A stretch of DNA of 50,242 nucleotides, taken from CAVRZY01 sp963725415 (GTDB taxonomy: Bacteria > Acidobacteriota > Terriglobia > Bryobacterales > Bryobacteraceae). Of the stretch, positions 29,701 through 37,727 are shown piece by piece. Both the position numbers and the translations under genes were made by a program. Where the stretch lies: positions 1-50,242 of the forward strand of contig CAVRZY010000047.1 of the NCBI GenBank assembly GCA_963725415.1, in the 5' to 3' direction. The notes below the pieces were generated by a model. That model was not told the origin of the DNA. It did no database searches and saw nothing but the letters and a program-made list of their open reading frames with translations. Each line of letters opens with the position of its first letter. The stretch's first letter is position 1.

Positions 29701-29984
29701 CCGGGGATGAAGTCCGGCTGGCTTTCAACCCCGCCGACCTGCCCCCCGTCCCCAGGGGCTGGAAGCGCGATTTTCTATTGCTGGTCGATGGCTACTCGAA
29801 AGACGGCGACGCCAACACCGCCTTCTCCCAAAGTGTGGAACCCCTCCCCTTCCACGCCATGAGCAGCTATCCCTACCCGGCGGGGGAACATTATCCGAAC
29901 GACGCCACTCACGAGGCCTACCGGGCCCAGTACAACCGCCGGCCGGCGCTGCGGCTGATCCAGCCGCTGGCCGGAAGCCATTAG
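26784..29984 (+). CDS. Large secreted TPR plus FG-GAP/ASPIC-UnbV-like repeat protein
   Basis: A 1,066-residue exported protein. A signal peptide (LSIVPVVLAGAVMLLPWGAG) is followed by about five TPR units at residues 35-205 (AVEEFRKALELAPGSFRERL, HTWFNLGIAYKREGRYAEAI, SHYNLGLLYNLTGKPEPALE). Next comes a propeller-like region of FG-GAP/VCBS blades with calcium-type loops DADGDGRPDLL, DFDNDGLVDL, DYDHDYDLDLF, DIDNDSWLDLAF and DFDLDGRTDLA, then an ASPIC/UnbV-like segment (NQWLRVSMTGVKNLKLAPGA) ending VRITWANG. The last 400 residues or so (from FAWNGSQFQFITDVLGVAPL) have no domain I can name. The architecture is common in Acidobacteriota; a scaffold or binding role outside the cytoplasm is likely but unproven. 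It is divergent from the lipoprotein gene, 61 bases away. Confidence 0.85.
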   Translation: MNRLNLSIVPVVLAGAVMLLPWGAGPADQERLSRHRNLGKAFYENPTTHPQAVEEFRKALELAPGSFRERLNYGLALVRAGSAKEGSAELEKAQKQDPALPHTWFNLGIAYKREGRYAEAIQQFERMIRLAPQEPVSHYNLGLLYNLTGKPEPALEQFHLAAKLDPRLVAPHFQIYNAHRLAGRTQEAARALEVFQRVKEQQKAADEQEDMEWSYYAEIYEPMDAKSFASDPVLPLKFEDRKLSGTLDAPTAGLVVLDADGDGRPDLLAFSRRGIRLYKNGAEPVEALQWPAGVISVAPGDFDNDGLVDLCVLTEMGPVLYGNTKGKFQKKEAALPAGRYRKALWLDYDHDYDLDLFLLGTKPVLLRNEGPAGFRAVEFPFLAGDVIDGVPFRLMADGKGFDFVLTYQARSGVLYRDRLAGQYEAVPLDVLPARARSLQPFDIDNDSWLDLAFSGPGPVALLMNRKGKLEKLALPAAGKLLFADLLNRGVGELVAASSVYRNQGLGAFGPGQTPAGFPRAVAWAEADFDLDGRTDLAAVAIDGSVHLLKNVSPSENQWLRVSMTGVKNLKLAPGAEVEVKAGTHYQKKMYQGLPLLFGLRSYKEVDTVRITWANGMIQNQPNQPAAQTAVYKEAPRLSGSCPMVFAWNGSQFQFITDVLGVAPLGASSGDGRYFPVDHDEYIQIPGELLTPLDGRYEIRIAEELREVSYLDQVRLIAVDHPAAVQVFTNEKFKSPPFPQFRLFGVSRRVYPARAVDHQGRNVLAKILRRDRAYPDQFRRNSAGVAELHWLDLDFGPDAARRNRAVLILSGWVDWADGSAFLGAAQEGKGGLILPYLEVKDAAGRWQTVIQDMGIPSGKPKTIVVDLTGKFLSSSREIRIVTNLCVYWDEVFLSEDTAAPEVRLTALSAETAHLRFRGFSRPVIDAPRKQPEVFEYARASPTSMWNPTPGFYTRYGQVRELLEKIDDRFVITGSGDEVRLAFNPADLPPVPRGWKRDFLLLVDGYSKDGDANTAFSQSVEPLPFHAMSSYPYPAGEHYPNDATHEAYRAQYNRRPALRLIQPLAGSH

Positions 29985-30014
29985 GCTGTTTGTGCTGCTG
30001 GGGACTCCGCCCCT

Positions 30015-30641
30015 CTACAGCGTGGCTGCACGCTTCCGCTCTCTCTTAGGCCGCAGCACCTCGCGGCGTCTGCGGCGTTTGATGCGATCGTCCACCTTGC
30101 GCCAGAATTTCCGGAAGTAATCCACCGCCGACAACATTGCGAACAGGACCACGCACCACATCCAGAACATGGCCCAGGGCTTCAGTTGCCCCCAATGCAT
30201 GGCTAGCAGGAACAGGGAAATGGCGATGACCTGAGAGATCATCTTGGTCTTGCCCAGTTCGCTGGCCTTGATGGTGTACCCCGCCGAGGCGGCGATGCTG
30301 CGCAAGCCGGTCACGGCAAACTCGCGTCCGACGATGATGATGACCATCCAGGCCGGAACCACGCGGACCTGGACCAGCGAGATCAGAGCGGCCGAGATCA
30401 GCAACTTGTCGGCGATCGGATCCAGCAGCGTGCCTACCGTGGTCACCTGCCCCCAGCGGCGCGCCAGGTAGCCGTCCAGCAGATCCGTGGCAGCCGCGGT
30501 GAGGAAAATCGCCAGCGCCAGGAACTCGTGCGTGGCGACCAGCCCACCGACCTGGACGCGCGGGTCCGGCGCCACCAGGACGGCCACCAGCAGCGGCACG
30601 AAGAAGATCCGAAGCAGGGTCAACAGATTCGGAAGATTCAT
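30015..30641 (-). CDS. pgsA: CDP-diacylglycerol--glycerol-3-phosphate 3-phosphatidyltransferase
   Basis: Inner-membrane enzyme making phosphatidylglycerol phosphate, the committed step to phosphatidylglycerol and cardiolipin. The 208-residue protein starts MNLPNLLTLLRIFFVPLLVA. The CDP-alcohol phosphotransferase motif D-x2-DG-x2-AR-x8-G-x3-D-x3-D is complete at residues 53-79 (DLLDGYLARR ... GTLLDPIADK). Five to six membrane helices and a very basic C-terminus (DRIKRRRRREVLRPKRERKR) follow. It is a single gene whose promoter side faces the inverted-repeat element at 30697-30847. Confidence 0.93.
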   Translation of the reverse strand: MNLPNLLTLLRIFFVPLLVAVLVAPDPRVQVGGLVATHEFLALAIFLTAAATDLLDGYLARRWGQVTTVGTLLDPIADKLLISAALISLVQVRVVPAWMVIIIVGREFAVTGLRSIAASAGYTIKASELGKTKMISQVIAISLFLLAMHWGQLKPWAMFWMWCVVLFAMLSAVDYFRKFWRKVDDRIKRRRRREVLRPKRERKRAATL

Positions 30642-30696
30642 CTAACAAACCAACTATAAACCAGTCGCCAGTTGTCAGCCACTAATGGCCCGCCGC

Positions 30697-30847
30697 GTAA
30701 CGCCTCAGAAGGTGTGAAAGAATCGGCGGACAGGCGAAACCGCCTGTCCCACGGTGGTCTAAATGTCTTGGTTGCAGCGTGGGGCAGGCCGTTTGGCCTG
30801 CCGCCCGCACCGCCGGAGCGTTTTTTTCACACCTTCTGAGGCATTAC
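30697..30847. mobile_element. Miniature inverted-repeat element 2, supplying the hflX stop codon
   Basis: Terminal repeats of 23 bases differ at one position: GTAACGCCTCAGAAGGTGTG then AAA (30697-30719) and the complement of GTAATGCCTCAGAAGGTGTG then AAA (30825-30847). Flanks are CCCGCCGC (30689-30696) and CCCGCCAC (30848-30855), a 7 of 8 match fitting an aged target-site duplication. The inside has two hairpins (GACAGGCG...CGCCTGTC and GGCAGGCC...GGCCTGCC) and no gene. The hflX stop TAA (30844-30846, minus strand) lies inside the right tip. Confidence 0.78.
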
Positions 30848-32163
30848 CCCGCCACCACGTATTCGCTCAGGCGGTTCTTGAGCGATTGAGACACCTCGGC
30901 TTCCATCTCGCAATAGCCGGCCTCGTACCGCCTGGCCCTGACGCGGCCAAACCTGTAGAGAAGATTCATCTTGGAACCGTCGCGCAGCGGAAAGCGGAAG
31001 GTGACGACCGAGATCGGATCGAACAGCAAGACTTCGTCAACCGCGGCGAGCAGCCGGTCGAGGCCTTCTCCGGTACGGGCGGAGACGGCCACCGCCTGGG
31101 CCTCCGGCTTCGAGCCGGTCTCGGCCAGAATGCGACGCTCGAGGGCCTGGCTTTCGACGCTGACCTCGCCAATGAGGTCGATCTTGTTCAGCACCAGAAC
31201 CTGCGGGGTGGCGGCAGCTCCAATCTCCGCCAGCACCTTGAAGACCTGCGCGATTTGCTGGGAGGCGTGCGGGGAGGAGACATCGATCACATGCAGGATG
31301 AGGACGGCTTCGGTCACTTCTTCCAGCGTGGCGCGGAAGGCTTTGACCAGGGTGACGGGCAGATTACGAAGGAAGCCGACAGTATCGCTCAGAAGAATGC
31401 GGCGGTGGGAGGGCAGGCTAACCGACCGCACGGTGGGATCCAGGGTGGCGAACATGCGGGCGTCGGTCAGCACCTCGGCCCCGGTGAGCCGGTTGAAGAG
31501 CGTCGATTTCCCAGCATTGGTGTAGCCGACCAAAGCGGCCGTAGCCAGCGGGACGGCCTGTCGCTGGCGGCGCTGGACGCTGCGGCCCGAGCGGACCCGT
31601 TCCAGTTCCCCCTCCAGCTTGCGGAGGCGCCGGAAAATCCGCCGCCGGTCGGTCTCGAGCTGGGTTTCGCCGGGGCCTCGGGTTCCGATGCCGCCGCCCA
31701 GCCGTGACATGGCGACCCCACGGCCGGTGAGGCGCGGCAGCAGGTAGCTCAATTGGGCCAGCTCGACCTGCAACTGCCCTTCCCGGGTTCGGGCGCGCCG
31801 CGCAAAAATGTCCAGGATCAATTGGGTCCGGTCGATCACCTTGCGCTGGAGCAAGCGCTCCAGGTTGCGCTGCTGGGTGGGAGTCAGATCATGATCGAAA
31901 ACAACCAGATCGGCATCCTGGGCCGCTGCCTGCCGCGCCACCTCCTCGACCTTGCCGGAGCCGATCAAGGTGGCCGCTTCCGGCTTGTCGCGGGACTGGA
32001 GCACCCGATCCAGGACCACAGCCTGCGCACTCTCGGCCAGGGCCGCTAGTTCCTCGAGGGACTCTTCCGCGGAGTGACTGGGGGCCGGCGCGCCGCCGGG
32101 CGAGCGGGACCCAGGGCGGCCCTTCCACTCCAGGCCGATCAGAATGGCGCGTTCGTGCAACAC
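30844..32163 (-). CDS. hflX: Ribosome-associated GTPase HflX
   Basis: GTPase that binds the 50S subunit and splits stalled ribosomes under stress. The 439-residue protein has the HflX N-terminal domain (LIGSGKVEEVARQAAAQDAD), the glycine-rich linker SRLGGGIGTRGPGETQLETD with a following coiled coil, then the G domain: G1 GYTNAGKSTLF (213-223), G3 DTVGFLRNLP, G4 NKID, G5 VSARTGEG. The C-terminus ends NRLSEYVVAG and the stop is contributed by the neighbouring repeat element, so the last residues may differ from relatives. It lies 17 bases after hfq, the usual hfq-hflX arrangement. Confidence 0.95.
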   Translation of the reverse strand: MLHERAILIGLEWKGRPGSRSPGGAPAPSHSAEESLEELAALAESAQAVVLDRVLQSRDKPEAATLIGSGKVEEVARQAAAQDADLVVFDHDLTPTQQRNLERLLQRKVIDRTQLILDIFARRARTREGQLQVELAQLSYLLPRLTGRGVAMSRLGGGIGTRGPGETQLETDRRRIFRRLRKLEGELERVRSGRSVQRRQRQAVPLATAALVGYTNAGKSTLFNRLTGAEVLTDARMFATLDPTVRSVSLPSHRRILLSDTVGFLRNLPVTLVKAFRATLEEVTEAVLILHVIDVSSPHASQQIAQVFKVLAEIGAAATPQVLVLNKIDLIGEVSVESQALERRILAETGSKPEAQAVAVSARTGEGLDRLLAAVDEVLLFDPISVVTFRFPLRDGSKMNLLYRFGRVRARRYEAGYCEMEAEVSQSLKNRLSEYVVAG

Positions 32164-32180
32164 GTCGGGAATTGGGAAAA

Positions 32181-32486
32181 CTAGCCCTCCGGGGGCTCCG
32201 AGGAGGGAACCGCTGCCGGTTGCAGCCCTGCCGTGGAGGCCCCCGCCGAAGCTGGTGAGCCGGCTGCCAAAGCCTGGCTCGGCCTGGAGATCACTACTGT
32301 CGAGATGGCGTGCTTGAAGATCAATTGTTCCTGGTTGTTGGATTCCAGGATGAGCGAGTACTTGTCGAAGCTCTTGATGCGCCCGGAAAGCTTCACTCCG
32401 CTCATCAGGTAGAGAGTCAGGAAGGTTTTCTCTTTGCGCGCGTTATTGAGGAAGGCTTCCTGAATGTTCTGCGCCGGCTTTTCCAT
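32181..32486 (-). CDS. hfq: RNA-binding protein Hfq
   Basis: Hexameric Sm-like chaperone for small RNAs. The Sm fold covers residues 5-70: NIQEAFLNNARKEKTFLTLY, LMSGVKLSGRIKSFDKYSLI, then the Sm2 motif with QLIFKHAISTVV, where family members have YKHAIS (the tyrosine is phenylalanine here). About 30 residues of Ala/Ser/Pro-rich tail follow, as in many Hfq proteins. ATG 32486 has AAGGGA upstream. It is the first gene of a pair with hflX. Confidence 0.95.
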   Translation of the reverse strand: MEKPAQNIQEAFLNNARKEKTFLTLYLMSGVKLSGRIKSFDKYSLILESNNQEQLIFKHAISTVVISRPSQALAAGSPASAGASTAGLQPAAVPSSEPPEG

Positions 32487-32587
32487 TGCAATCCCTTTGA
32501 TCCGGGAAGGTTCTTATTTTATCAGAATACCGCCCGGCTCAACATGAACATATCTCAATGAGCTGGTTGGCCAGCCACCCAGGCCGC

Positions 32588-32971
32588 TCAGCCCCGGCTC
32601 GACAGCAATGAGATCCGTTCCTCGCAGGGGACGCAGAATGTGGCCCATGGGACGGCCTCCAGGCGCCTGGGGGAGATGGGTTGGTTGCACTCCTGGCAGA
32701 TGCCAAAGGTCCCCCGGTCCAGGCGGTGCAGGGCCTGCTGGATGTCGCGAAGTAAGGCAATTTCCAAGCGGTTGCAATTCAAGAACAGCCACTCCTCGTG
32801 ACTTTTCTGGCACCAGTCCCCAAAATCGAGAGGCTCTTCGGGGCGCCGAACAACCTCGGCCGCACGGGCAGCGGAGAGCCGGATTGACAACTCCTCCTCT
32901 TTCTGCCGCAGGGTCTGCCGAAAGCGCTGGAGCGTCTCCGGGGAGAGGCTTTCGTTGGCAATTCTCGGCAT
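32588..32971 (-). CDS. DksA/TraR-type zinc-finger protein
   Basis: A 127-residue protein with a long N-terminal coiled coil (LQRFRQTLRQKEEELSIRLS, residues about 16-35, and ALLRDIQQALHRLDRG) and a C-terminal four-cysteine zinc finger CQEC-x17-CVPC. This is the layout of DksA/TraR proteins, which bind in the RNA polymerase secondary channel and modulate rRNA and stress promoters with ppGpp. The acidic tip DxxDxA of E. coli DksA is not obvious; the loop instead reads EEPLDFGDWCQ, so its activity may differ. ATG 32971 is preceded by a G-rich stretch; an extension to 33037 lacks one. It is 101 bases upstream of hfq on the same strand. Confidence 0.85.
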   Translation of the reverse strand: MPRIANESLSPETLQRFRQTLRQKEEELSIRLSAARAAEVVRRPEEPLDFGDWCQKSHEEWLFLNCNRLEIALLRDIQQALHRLDRGTFGICQECNQPISPRRLEAVPWATFCVPCEERISLLSSRG

Positions 32972-33136
32972 TTCTTTGCCCCCGGCTTTCGTTTCCGCCC
33001 CCCAACCATCGGACACGGGCGACAAACCAGTACGCAATCAAGACAAAATAACATGCTTTTCCCAAAAAGTCGCAAAAAAATTTGCGGGTCCGGCCATGGC
33101 CCAGTCTGGGAGGGGTAAAGAAGTAAAATCAAGGGC

Positions 33137-34596
33137 ATGAAGCGGATTGCCGAGGAGGCCCTGGATGCGGTAGTGCGCCGTGGGGTTTCCTACGCGGACG
33201 TGCGGGCAATCGAGAGCCGGGAACGCCAGGTGTCCACCAAGAACGGAAAAGTGGGGCGCCTTTCCCTCACCGAATCGCTGGGCGCCGGCATCCGGGTACT
33301 GCTGGATGGTTGCTGGGGTTTCGCGGCCACCGACGATTTGAGCCGGGAGGGGCTGGAGGGAGCGGCGGCGCTGGCGGTCGAGATTGCCCGCTCCAGCGCG
33401 CTGGCCAAGAAAGCAGACGTGCTTCTGGCGCCTGAGGAGTGCTGCCAGGCCGTCTGGGAATCCCCCTGCCGCATCGACCCCTTCCGCATTCCGGTCGAAC
33501 ACAACCTGGAACTGCTGCTGAAGGTGGACGCGGAGTTGCGCCGCAACCCCGGTGTCACGCTGGCAGAGGCTTCGATGGTGTTCACGCGCAACCGGCAGAT
33601 CTTTGCGTCCTCCCTGGGGAGCCTGATCGATCAAACCCGCATCACCAGTGGCGCCGGTTTCGTGGCCTATAGCTACAAAGATGGCGAGATTCAGAAGCGC
33701 TCTTATCCGAACTCCTTCGGCGGCCAGCATCAGCTCAAGGGATACGAACTGATCAGGCGAGCTGAAGCTGCTGAGGAACGCCCCGCGGGTGGCCGAGGAA
33801 GCCGTGGCTCTGCATTCGGCGGAGCAGTGCCCGGAGGGGTGCTTCGACCTGATCCTGGACAGCTCCCAACTCGGGCTGCAGATCCATGAATCCATCGGCC
33901 ACCCCATCGAGCTGGACCGCGTGCTGGGGTCGGAGGCCAACTACGCCGGGATGAGTTTCCTGACGCTTGACAAGCTGAATCGTCTTCAGTACGGCGCGGA
34001 GAGCGTTAACGTCGTGGCGGACGCGCGCCTGGAGCACGGACCGGGCCTGGGCACCTTCGCCTTCGACGACGAAGGGGTAGCGGCCCAGCGGACCGATATC
34101 ATCCGGAACGGCCTGTTCGTGGGCTACCTGACGTCGCGGGAGACGGCGGCGCAGGACGGGTTGCCGAGATCCAACGGGGCCATGCGCGCCGACGGATGGG
34201 GCGCGCATTCCGCTGATCCGCATGACCAATGTCAGCCTGCTGCCGGGCCAGCAATCCCTCGAGGAGGTCTTTGGAGGCGTCGCTCGAGCCATCTACATGG
34301 AGACCAACAAGAGTTGGTCGATTGACGACAAGCGCTACCATTTCCAGTTCGGCTGCGAGATGGGCTGGGAGATTCGGGACGGCCGGCGGGTGCGCATGCT
34401 GAAGAACCCCTCCTACAGCGGGATCACCACGGAGTTCTGGAACTCCTGCGCGGCGATCGCCAATCGGGATCACTGGGTGCTGTGGGGCACGCCCAACTGC
34501 GGCAAGGGGCAGCCCGAGCAAGCGATGGGCACCGGTCATGGCGCCAGCCCGGCGCGGTTTGGCGGGGTCAGGGTCGGCACGGCGTACGGGAGGTGA
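33137..34596 (+). CDS. tldD: Metalloprotease subunit TldD (two frameshifts)
   Basis: Catalytic half of the TldD/TldE zinc protease that trims modified peptides and degrades antitoxins. About 485 residues after correction. N-terminal segments AVVRRGVSYADVRAIESRER and STKNGKVGRLSLTESLGAGI are followed by a frame change near 33762, then QLGLQIHESIGHPIELDRVL with the HExxxH zinc motif near residue 250. Another change near 34197 leads to RIPLIRMTNVSLLPGQQSLE and the C-terminal cysteine ligand in GTPNCGKGQPEQAMGTGHGA. Each break is explained by one extra base, after which the length is divisible by three. ATG 33137 follows a short purine-rich stretch. The partner tldE starts 5 bases after the stop. 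Confidence 0.9.
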
Positions 34597-34601
34597 GCGG
34601 G

Positions 34602-35960
34602 ATGCGGGAGTCGGAGCTGCTGACACGAGCGGATTGCCGGAAAGTTTTTGGCGCGGTGTTCGAGTACACCCAGGCCATGGGTGTGGATGACGTAGAGGTT
34701 ACGCTGGGGGCTGCCGCAACCGCTTTGACACGCTTTGCTAACAGCGCCATTCATCAGAACGTGGCGGAACGGAGGCGTCATCTGTCGGTGCGGATCGTTT
34801 TGGATGGGCGCACCGCGCGGGCCAGCACTAACCGCTGGGACGAGGATTCGATCGAGTGCGTGGTCGAAGAGGCCATCACCGCCACCCGGGCGCAGGACCC
34901 CGATCCGGATCTGCTGCCGCTGGCCGAGCATGTCGAGGTTGACGAGGCGGACCGGTGGTCCCCGCACACTGCCAGGAACAGTCCCTCCGAGCGGGCCAGG
35001 ACCGTGGCTGAGGCAATCCGAATCCTGGAGGCTGCGGGCCAGACGGCCGCGGGGATCTACGGGGCCAATCGAAGCGTGGAGGCCATCCTGAACTCGCGCG
35101 GCCTGTTCCACTATTACTGTGAGACCCTGGCGCAGTTTTCGATCACGGCCTTGGGCGCGGACAGCTCGGGATGGGCCAAGGCCAGCGCGCCCGATTGCCG
35201 CCGGATCTCGCCGCTGGAGTTGGCGCAGCGGGCCTCGGCCAAGGCCGCCCTGTCGAAGAGCCCGCGCGAGCTTCCACCCGGGCGCTACACGGTGATCCTG
35301 GAGCCTTCGGCGGTGCAGGACTTGCTCGGTCAGATGTTCTGGGACTTCAGCGCCACGGCCCTGCGGGACCAGCGCAGCTTCTTGACCGGTCGAATGGGCG
35401 AACGGTTGTTCGGAACCAACATCAGCATTGCCGACGACGTCTATCATCCGCTTCAGTTGGGGCCGCCATTTGACGGCGAAGGAGTGCCGAGGAGACGGCT
35501 GGCGCTGGTAGAGAAGGGCGTCCCGCGCGAGGTGGCCCGCTCCAGACAGGCCGCCCGCAGGGAGGGCGTGGCGCCGACTGGCCACGGTTTTCCACTCCCC
35601 AACGAGTACGGCGAAGCGCCCACCAACATCGTGATGGAGGGCGGCAGCACCAGCCTCGAAGAAATGATCCGCTCGACCGAGCGCGGCATCCTGGTGACCC
35701 GGCTGTGGTACATCCGCGAAGTGGACCCGTACCAGAAAATCATGACCGGGATGACGCGCGACGGCACCTTCCTGATCGAAGGCGGCCGCCCGGTTTGCGG
35801 TCTGAAGAATTTCCGGTTCAACCAGGGCCTGATCGAGCTGCTGTCGAACGTCGAGGCCCTCTCGCCCGCCCAGCACGCCTCCGGTGAGGAGTCCTTCGAC
35901 ATGGTGGTTCCGTCCCTGAAGGTGCGGGATTTCAACTTCTCGGAGGTGACCCGGTTCTGA
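34602..35960 (+). CDS. tldE: TldE/PmbA-type protease partner subunit
   Basis: Non-catalytic partner of TldD, 452 residues in one frame. The N-terminal domain (VFEYTQAMGVDDVEVTLGAA) and VAERRRHLSVRIVLDGRTAR match the PmbA/TldE fold. The HExxxH motif is absent, as expected, and the region SAVQDLLGQMFWDFSATALR replaces it. The C-terminus has EYGEAPTNIVMEGGSTSLEE and ILVTRLWYIREVDPYQKIMT, diagnostic of TldE proteins. It follows tldD immediately; the two form one operon and a heterodimer. Confidence 0.9.
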   Translation: MRESELLTRADCRKVFGAVFEYTQAMGVDDVEVTLGAAATALTRFANSAIHQNVAERRRHLSVRIVLDGRTARASTNRWDEDSIECVVEEAITATRAQDPDPDLLPLAEHVEVDEADRWSPHTARNSPSERARTVAEAIRILEAAGQTAAGIYGANRSVEAILNSRGLFHYYCETLAQFSITALGADSSGWAKASAPDCRRISPLELAQRASAKAALSKSPRELPPGRYTVILEPSAVQDLLGQMFWDFSATALRDQRSFLTGRMGERLFGTNISIADDVYHPLQLGPPFDGEGVPRRRLALVEKGVPREVARSRQAARREGVAPTGHGFPLPNEYGEAPTNIVMEGGSTSLEEMIRSTERGILVTRLWYIREVDPYQKIMTGMTRDGTFLIEGGRPVCGLKNFRFNQGLIELLSNVEALSPAQHASGEESFDMVVPSLKVRDFNFSEVTRF

Positions 35961-36045
35961 GAGAGGCCTCCGCCCGGGCCGCCGCTGGCATGGAGAGCCA
36001 CCGAATGCCATTGCCTTGTGGGTTATACCATTGTAGAATGACATC

Positions 36046-36321
36046 ATGACGACTAAGCTCACCTTGGACAAAGCTGGTCGAGTGGTCATCCCCAAGCCTC
36101 TGCGGGATGAACTCCAACTCGGGCCAGGAGACGCCTTGGAGTTGCAAAGCTCCAGCGAGCAGATCACGCTACGTCCGGTTCGCGGGACGATGCCTCTCCG
36201 GAAGGAGCACGGCATCTGGGTTTACCGGACCGGGAATCCGCTGCCTGACGCCGTCATAGAGAGCGCCATCCGTGAGGTACGCGCCGAACGCGACCAGCGA
36301 GTTCTGGGGAGGGTGCGCTGA
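36046..36321 (+). CDS. vapB: AbrB/MazE-type antitoxin (VapB)
   Basis: A 91-residue DNA-binding antitoxin. The swapped-hairpin AbrB domain is at residues 3-45 (KLTLDKAGRVVIPKPLRDEL, then GPGDALELQ). The remaining 45 residues, with an acidic/basic helix (AVIESAIREVRAERDQ), would wrap the toxin. It probably represses its own operon by binding near 36000-36040, where a short AT-rich stretch lies. The stop overlaps the proposed start of the PIN toxin. Confidence 0.88.
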   Translation: MTTKLTLDKAGRVVIPKPLRDELQLGPGDALELQSSSEQITLRPVRGTMPLRKEHGIWVYRTGNPLPDAVIESAIREVRAERDQRVLGRVR

Positions 36322-36743
36322 AAGCCTTCTTCGACACTTCTGTCTTGATCCCGGCGTTTTATGGGGATCATCTCAAACACCAGGCCAGTCTGGCCGCGGT
36401 CCTCGCCTTTCGAAAGCAACAGGCCGCCTGCGCGGCTCACAGCCTGGCCGAGGTGTATTCAGCCCTCACTCGCCTGCCTGTCAGGCCCCGCATCGGCGCC
36501 GAGCAGGCCATGCTGTTTCTGGAAACGATGCGCGAGCGGTTCACCCTCATCGCGCTGAATGACAGGGAATACTTTGCCGCAATCGAGCAGGCCGCTGGAG
36601 CTGGAGTAATAGGCGGCACGATCTATGACGCTTTGATTGCCAAGTGCGCTCTTAAAGCGGCAGCGGAAATCATCTACACCTGGAACGCGAGTGACTTCCA
36701 GCGGCTCGGACCGGAAATCGCCAAGCGCGTCAGGATGCCCTGA
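36318..36743 (+). CDS. vapC: PIN-domain toxin (VapC), probable CTG start
   Basis: Predicted Mg2+-dependent ribonuclease toxin of 141 residues. The four acidic PIN residues are visible: Asp6 (KAFFDTSVLIPAF), Glu45 (HSLAEVYSAL), Asp104 (TIYDALIAKC) and Asp126 (WNASDFQRL). The only codon that begins the protein at the conserved KAFFDTS segment is CTG at 36318, which overlaps the antitoxin stop (CTGA), with GGGGAGGG just upstream. Later candidates (TTG 36345) would delete Asp6. Either a rare CTG start with translational coupling or a base error in an ordinary ATGA overlap. Confidence 0.85.
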   Translation: MKAFFDTSVLIPAFYGDHLKHQASLAAVLAFRKQQAACAAHSLAEVYSALTRLPVRPRIGAEQAMLFLETMRERFTLIALNDREYFAAIEQAAGAGVIGGTIYDALIAKCALKAAAEIIYTWNASDFQRLGPEIAKRVRMP

Positions 36744-36824
36744 AAACCTCGATAAAAGCCGGCGATTCGCAGCCGGCTGCCAGCCCCCGCGTCATTGCTA
36801 AACTAGAGTTTCAGGGAACCCGCT

Positions 36825-37727
36825 TTGGGCCGCCATCCACACAGCGCCGACATGGGCAAGGTCCTGAAGTGGTCGCTTGCCGCTACGGTTGGCTTCGTGG
36901 TCGTGGAGGTGTTGGCGGGGATCGAGGCGCACAGCCTGGCGCTGCTCTCCGATGCGGGGCACAATTTCACGGACGCCCTGGCTCTGCTGCTGGCCTGGTG
37001 CGGAGTCTACTTTGGGCGCAAGCCGCCGGACCAGATCAAGACCTACGGCTATCACCGGGCGGGTGTGCTGGCGGCTTTCGTGAACGCCCTGTCGTTGCTC
37101 ATCCTGGCGGGCTACATCCTGTACGAGAGCTATCGGCGCTGGGTGGACCCCCGAGCGGTTCACGAATGGACCATGTTCGGGGTGGCGGTCCTGGGACTGG
37201 TGGTGAACGCATCGATCATGTGGGGGCTGCGAGGGGAGCGCGGACGGGACATCAACATTCGCAGCGCCTGGGCCCATATGCTGGGCGACGCGCTGGGATC
37301 GGTCGCCATCATCGTTGGCGCCATCGCCATCCACTACACGGGCTGGCAGCGCACCGACCCGCTGCTTTCCGGGCTGATCGGTCTGCTGATTATCTGGACG
37401 GCCTGGGACATCGTCAAAGAGTCCCTCAACATTCTGCTGGAAGGCCTGCCGCGCGGCCTGAAGCTGGAAGAGGTCATCGGCGCCATGCGCGGAGTGGAGG
37501 GCGTGATGGATGTGCACGATTTGCACATCTGGAGCCTGGGCACGAGCACGCACGCCCTGAGCTGCCATGCGCTGATCCGGGACGTTCCCCTGTCGCAAAG
37601 CGACTCGATTCTGCGCTGCCTGAACCGGATGCTGGAGGAGCGCTTCGACATCCGGCACTCCACCGTGCAGTTCGAGCACGCCAACTGCGCCGGCTGCCCG
37701 ATTCCCGCCGAGACTCAGAAGGTGTGA
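36825..37727 (+). CDS. Cation diffusion facilitator (CDF) metal exporter
   Basis: Inner-membrane H+/metal antiporter, zinc most likely, 300 residues. Six helices carry the paired metal-site motifs SDAGHNFTDALALL (HxxxD in helix 2) and WAHMLGDALGSVAI (HxxxD in helix 5). A cytoplasmic domain of about 85 residues follows (VEGVMDVHDLHIWSLGTSTH), with HSTVQFEHANCAGCP near the end. Start TTG 36825 has AGGGAA upstream; ATG 36852 is an alternative. The stop TGA lies within the inverted repeat that follows, so the last residues (TQKV) are encoded by the repeat. Confidence 0.9.
   Translation: MGRHPHSADMGKVLKWSLAATVGFVVVEVLAGIEAHSLALLSDAGHNFTDALALLLAWCGVYFGRKPPDQIKTYGYHRAGVLAAFVNALSLLILAGYILYESYRRWVDPRAVHEWTMFGVAVLGLVVNASIMWGLRGERGRDINIRSAWAHMLGDALGSVAIIVGAIAIHYTGWQRTDPLLSGLIGLLIIWTAWDIVKESLNILLEGLPRGLKLEEVIGAMRGVEGVMDVHDLHIWSLGTSTHALSCHALIRDVPLSQSDSILRCLNRMLEERFDIRHSTVQFEHANCAGCPIPAETQKV

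Noticed and set aside
34536..36215. 559-codon minus-strand frame
   Set aside because: Antisense shadow spanning tldE and the antitoxin gene; no family resemblance.
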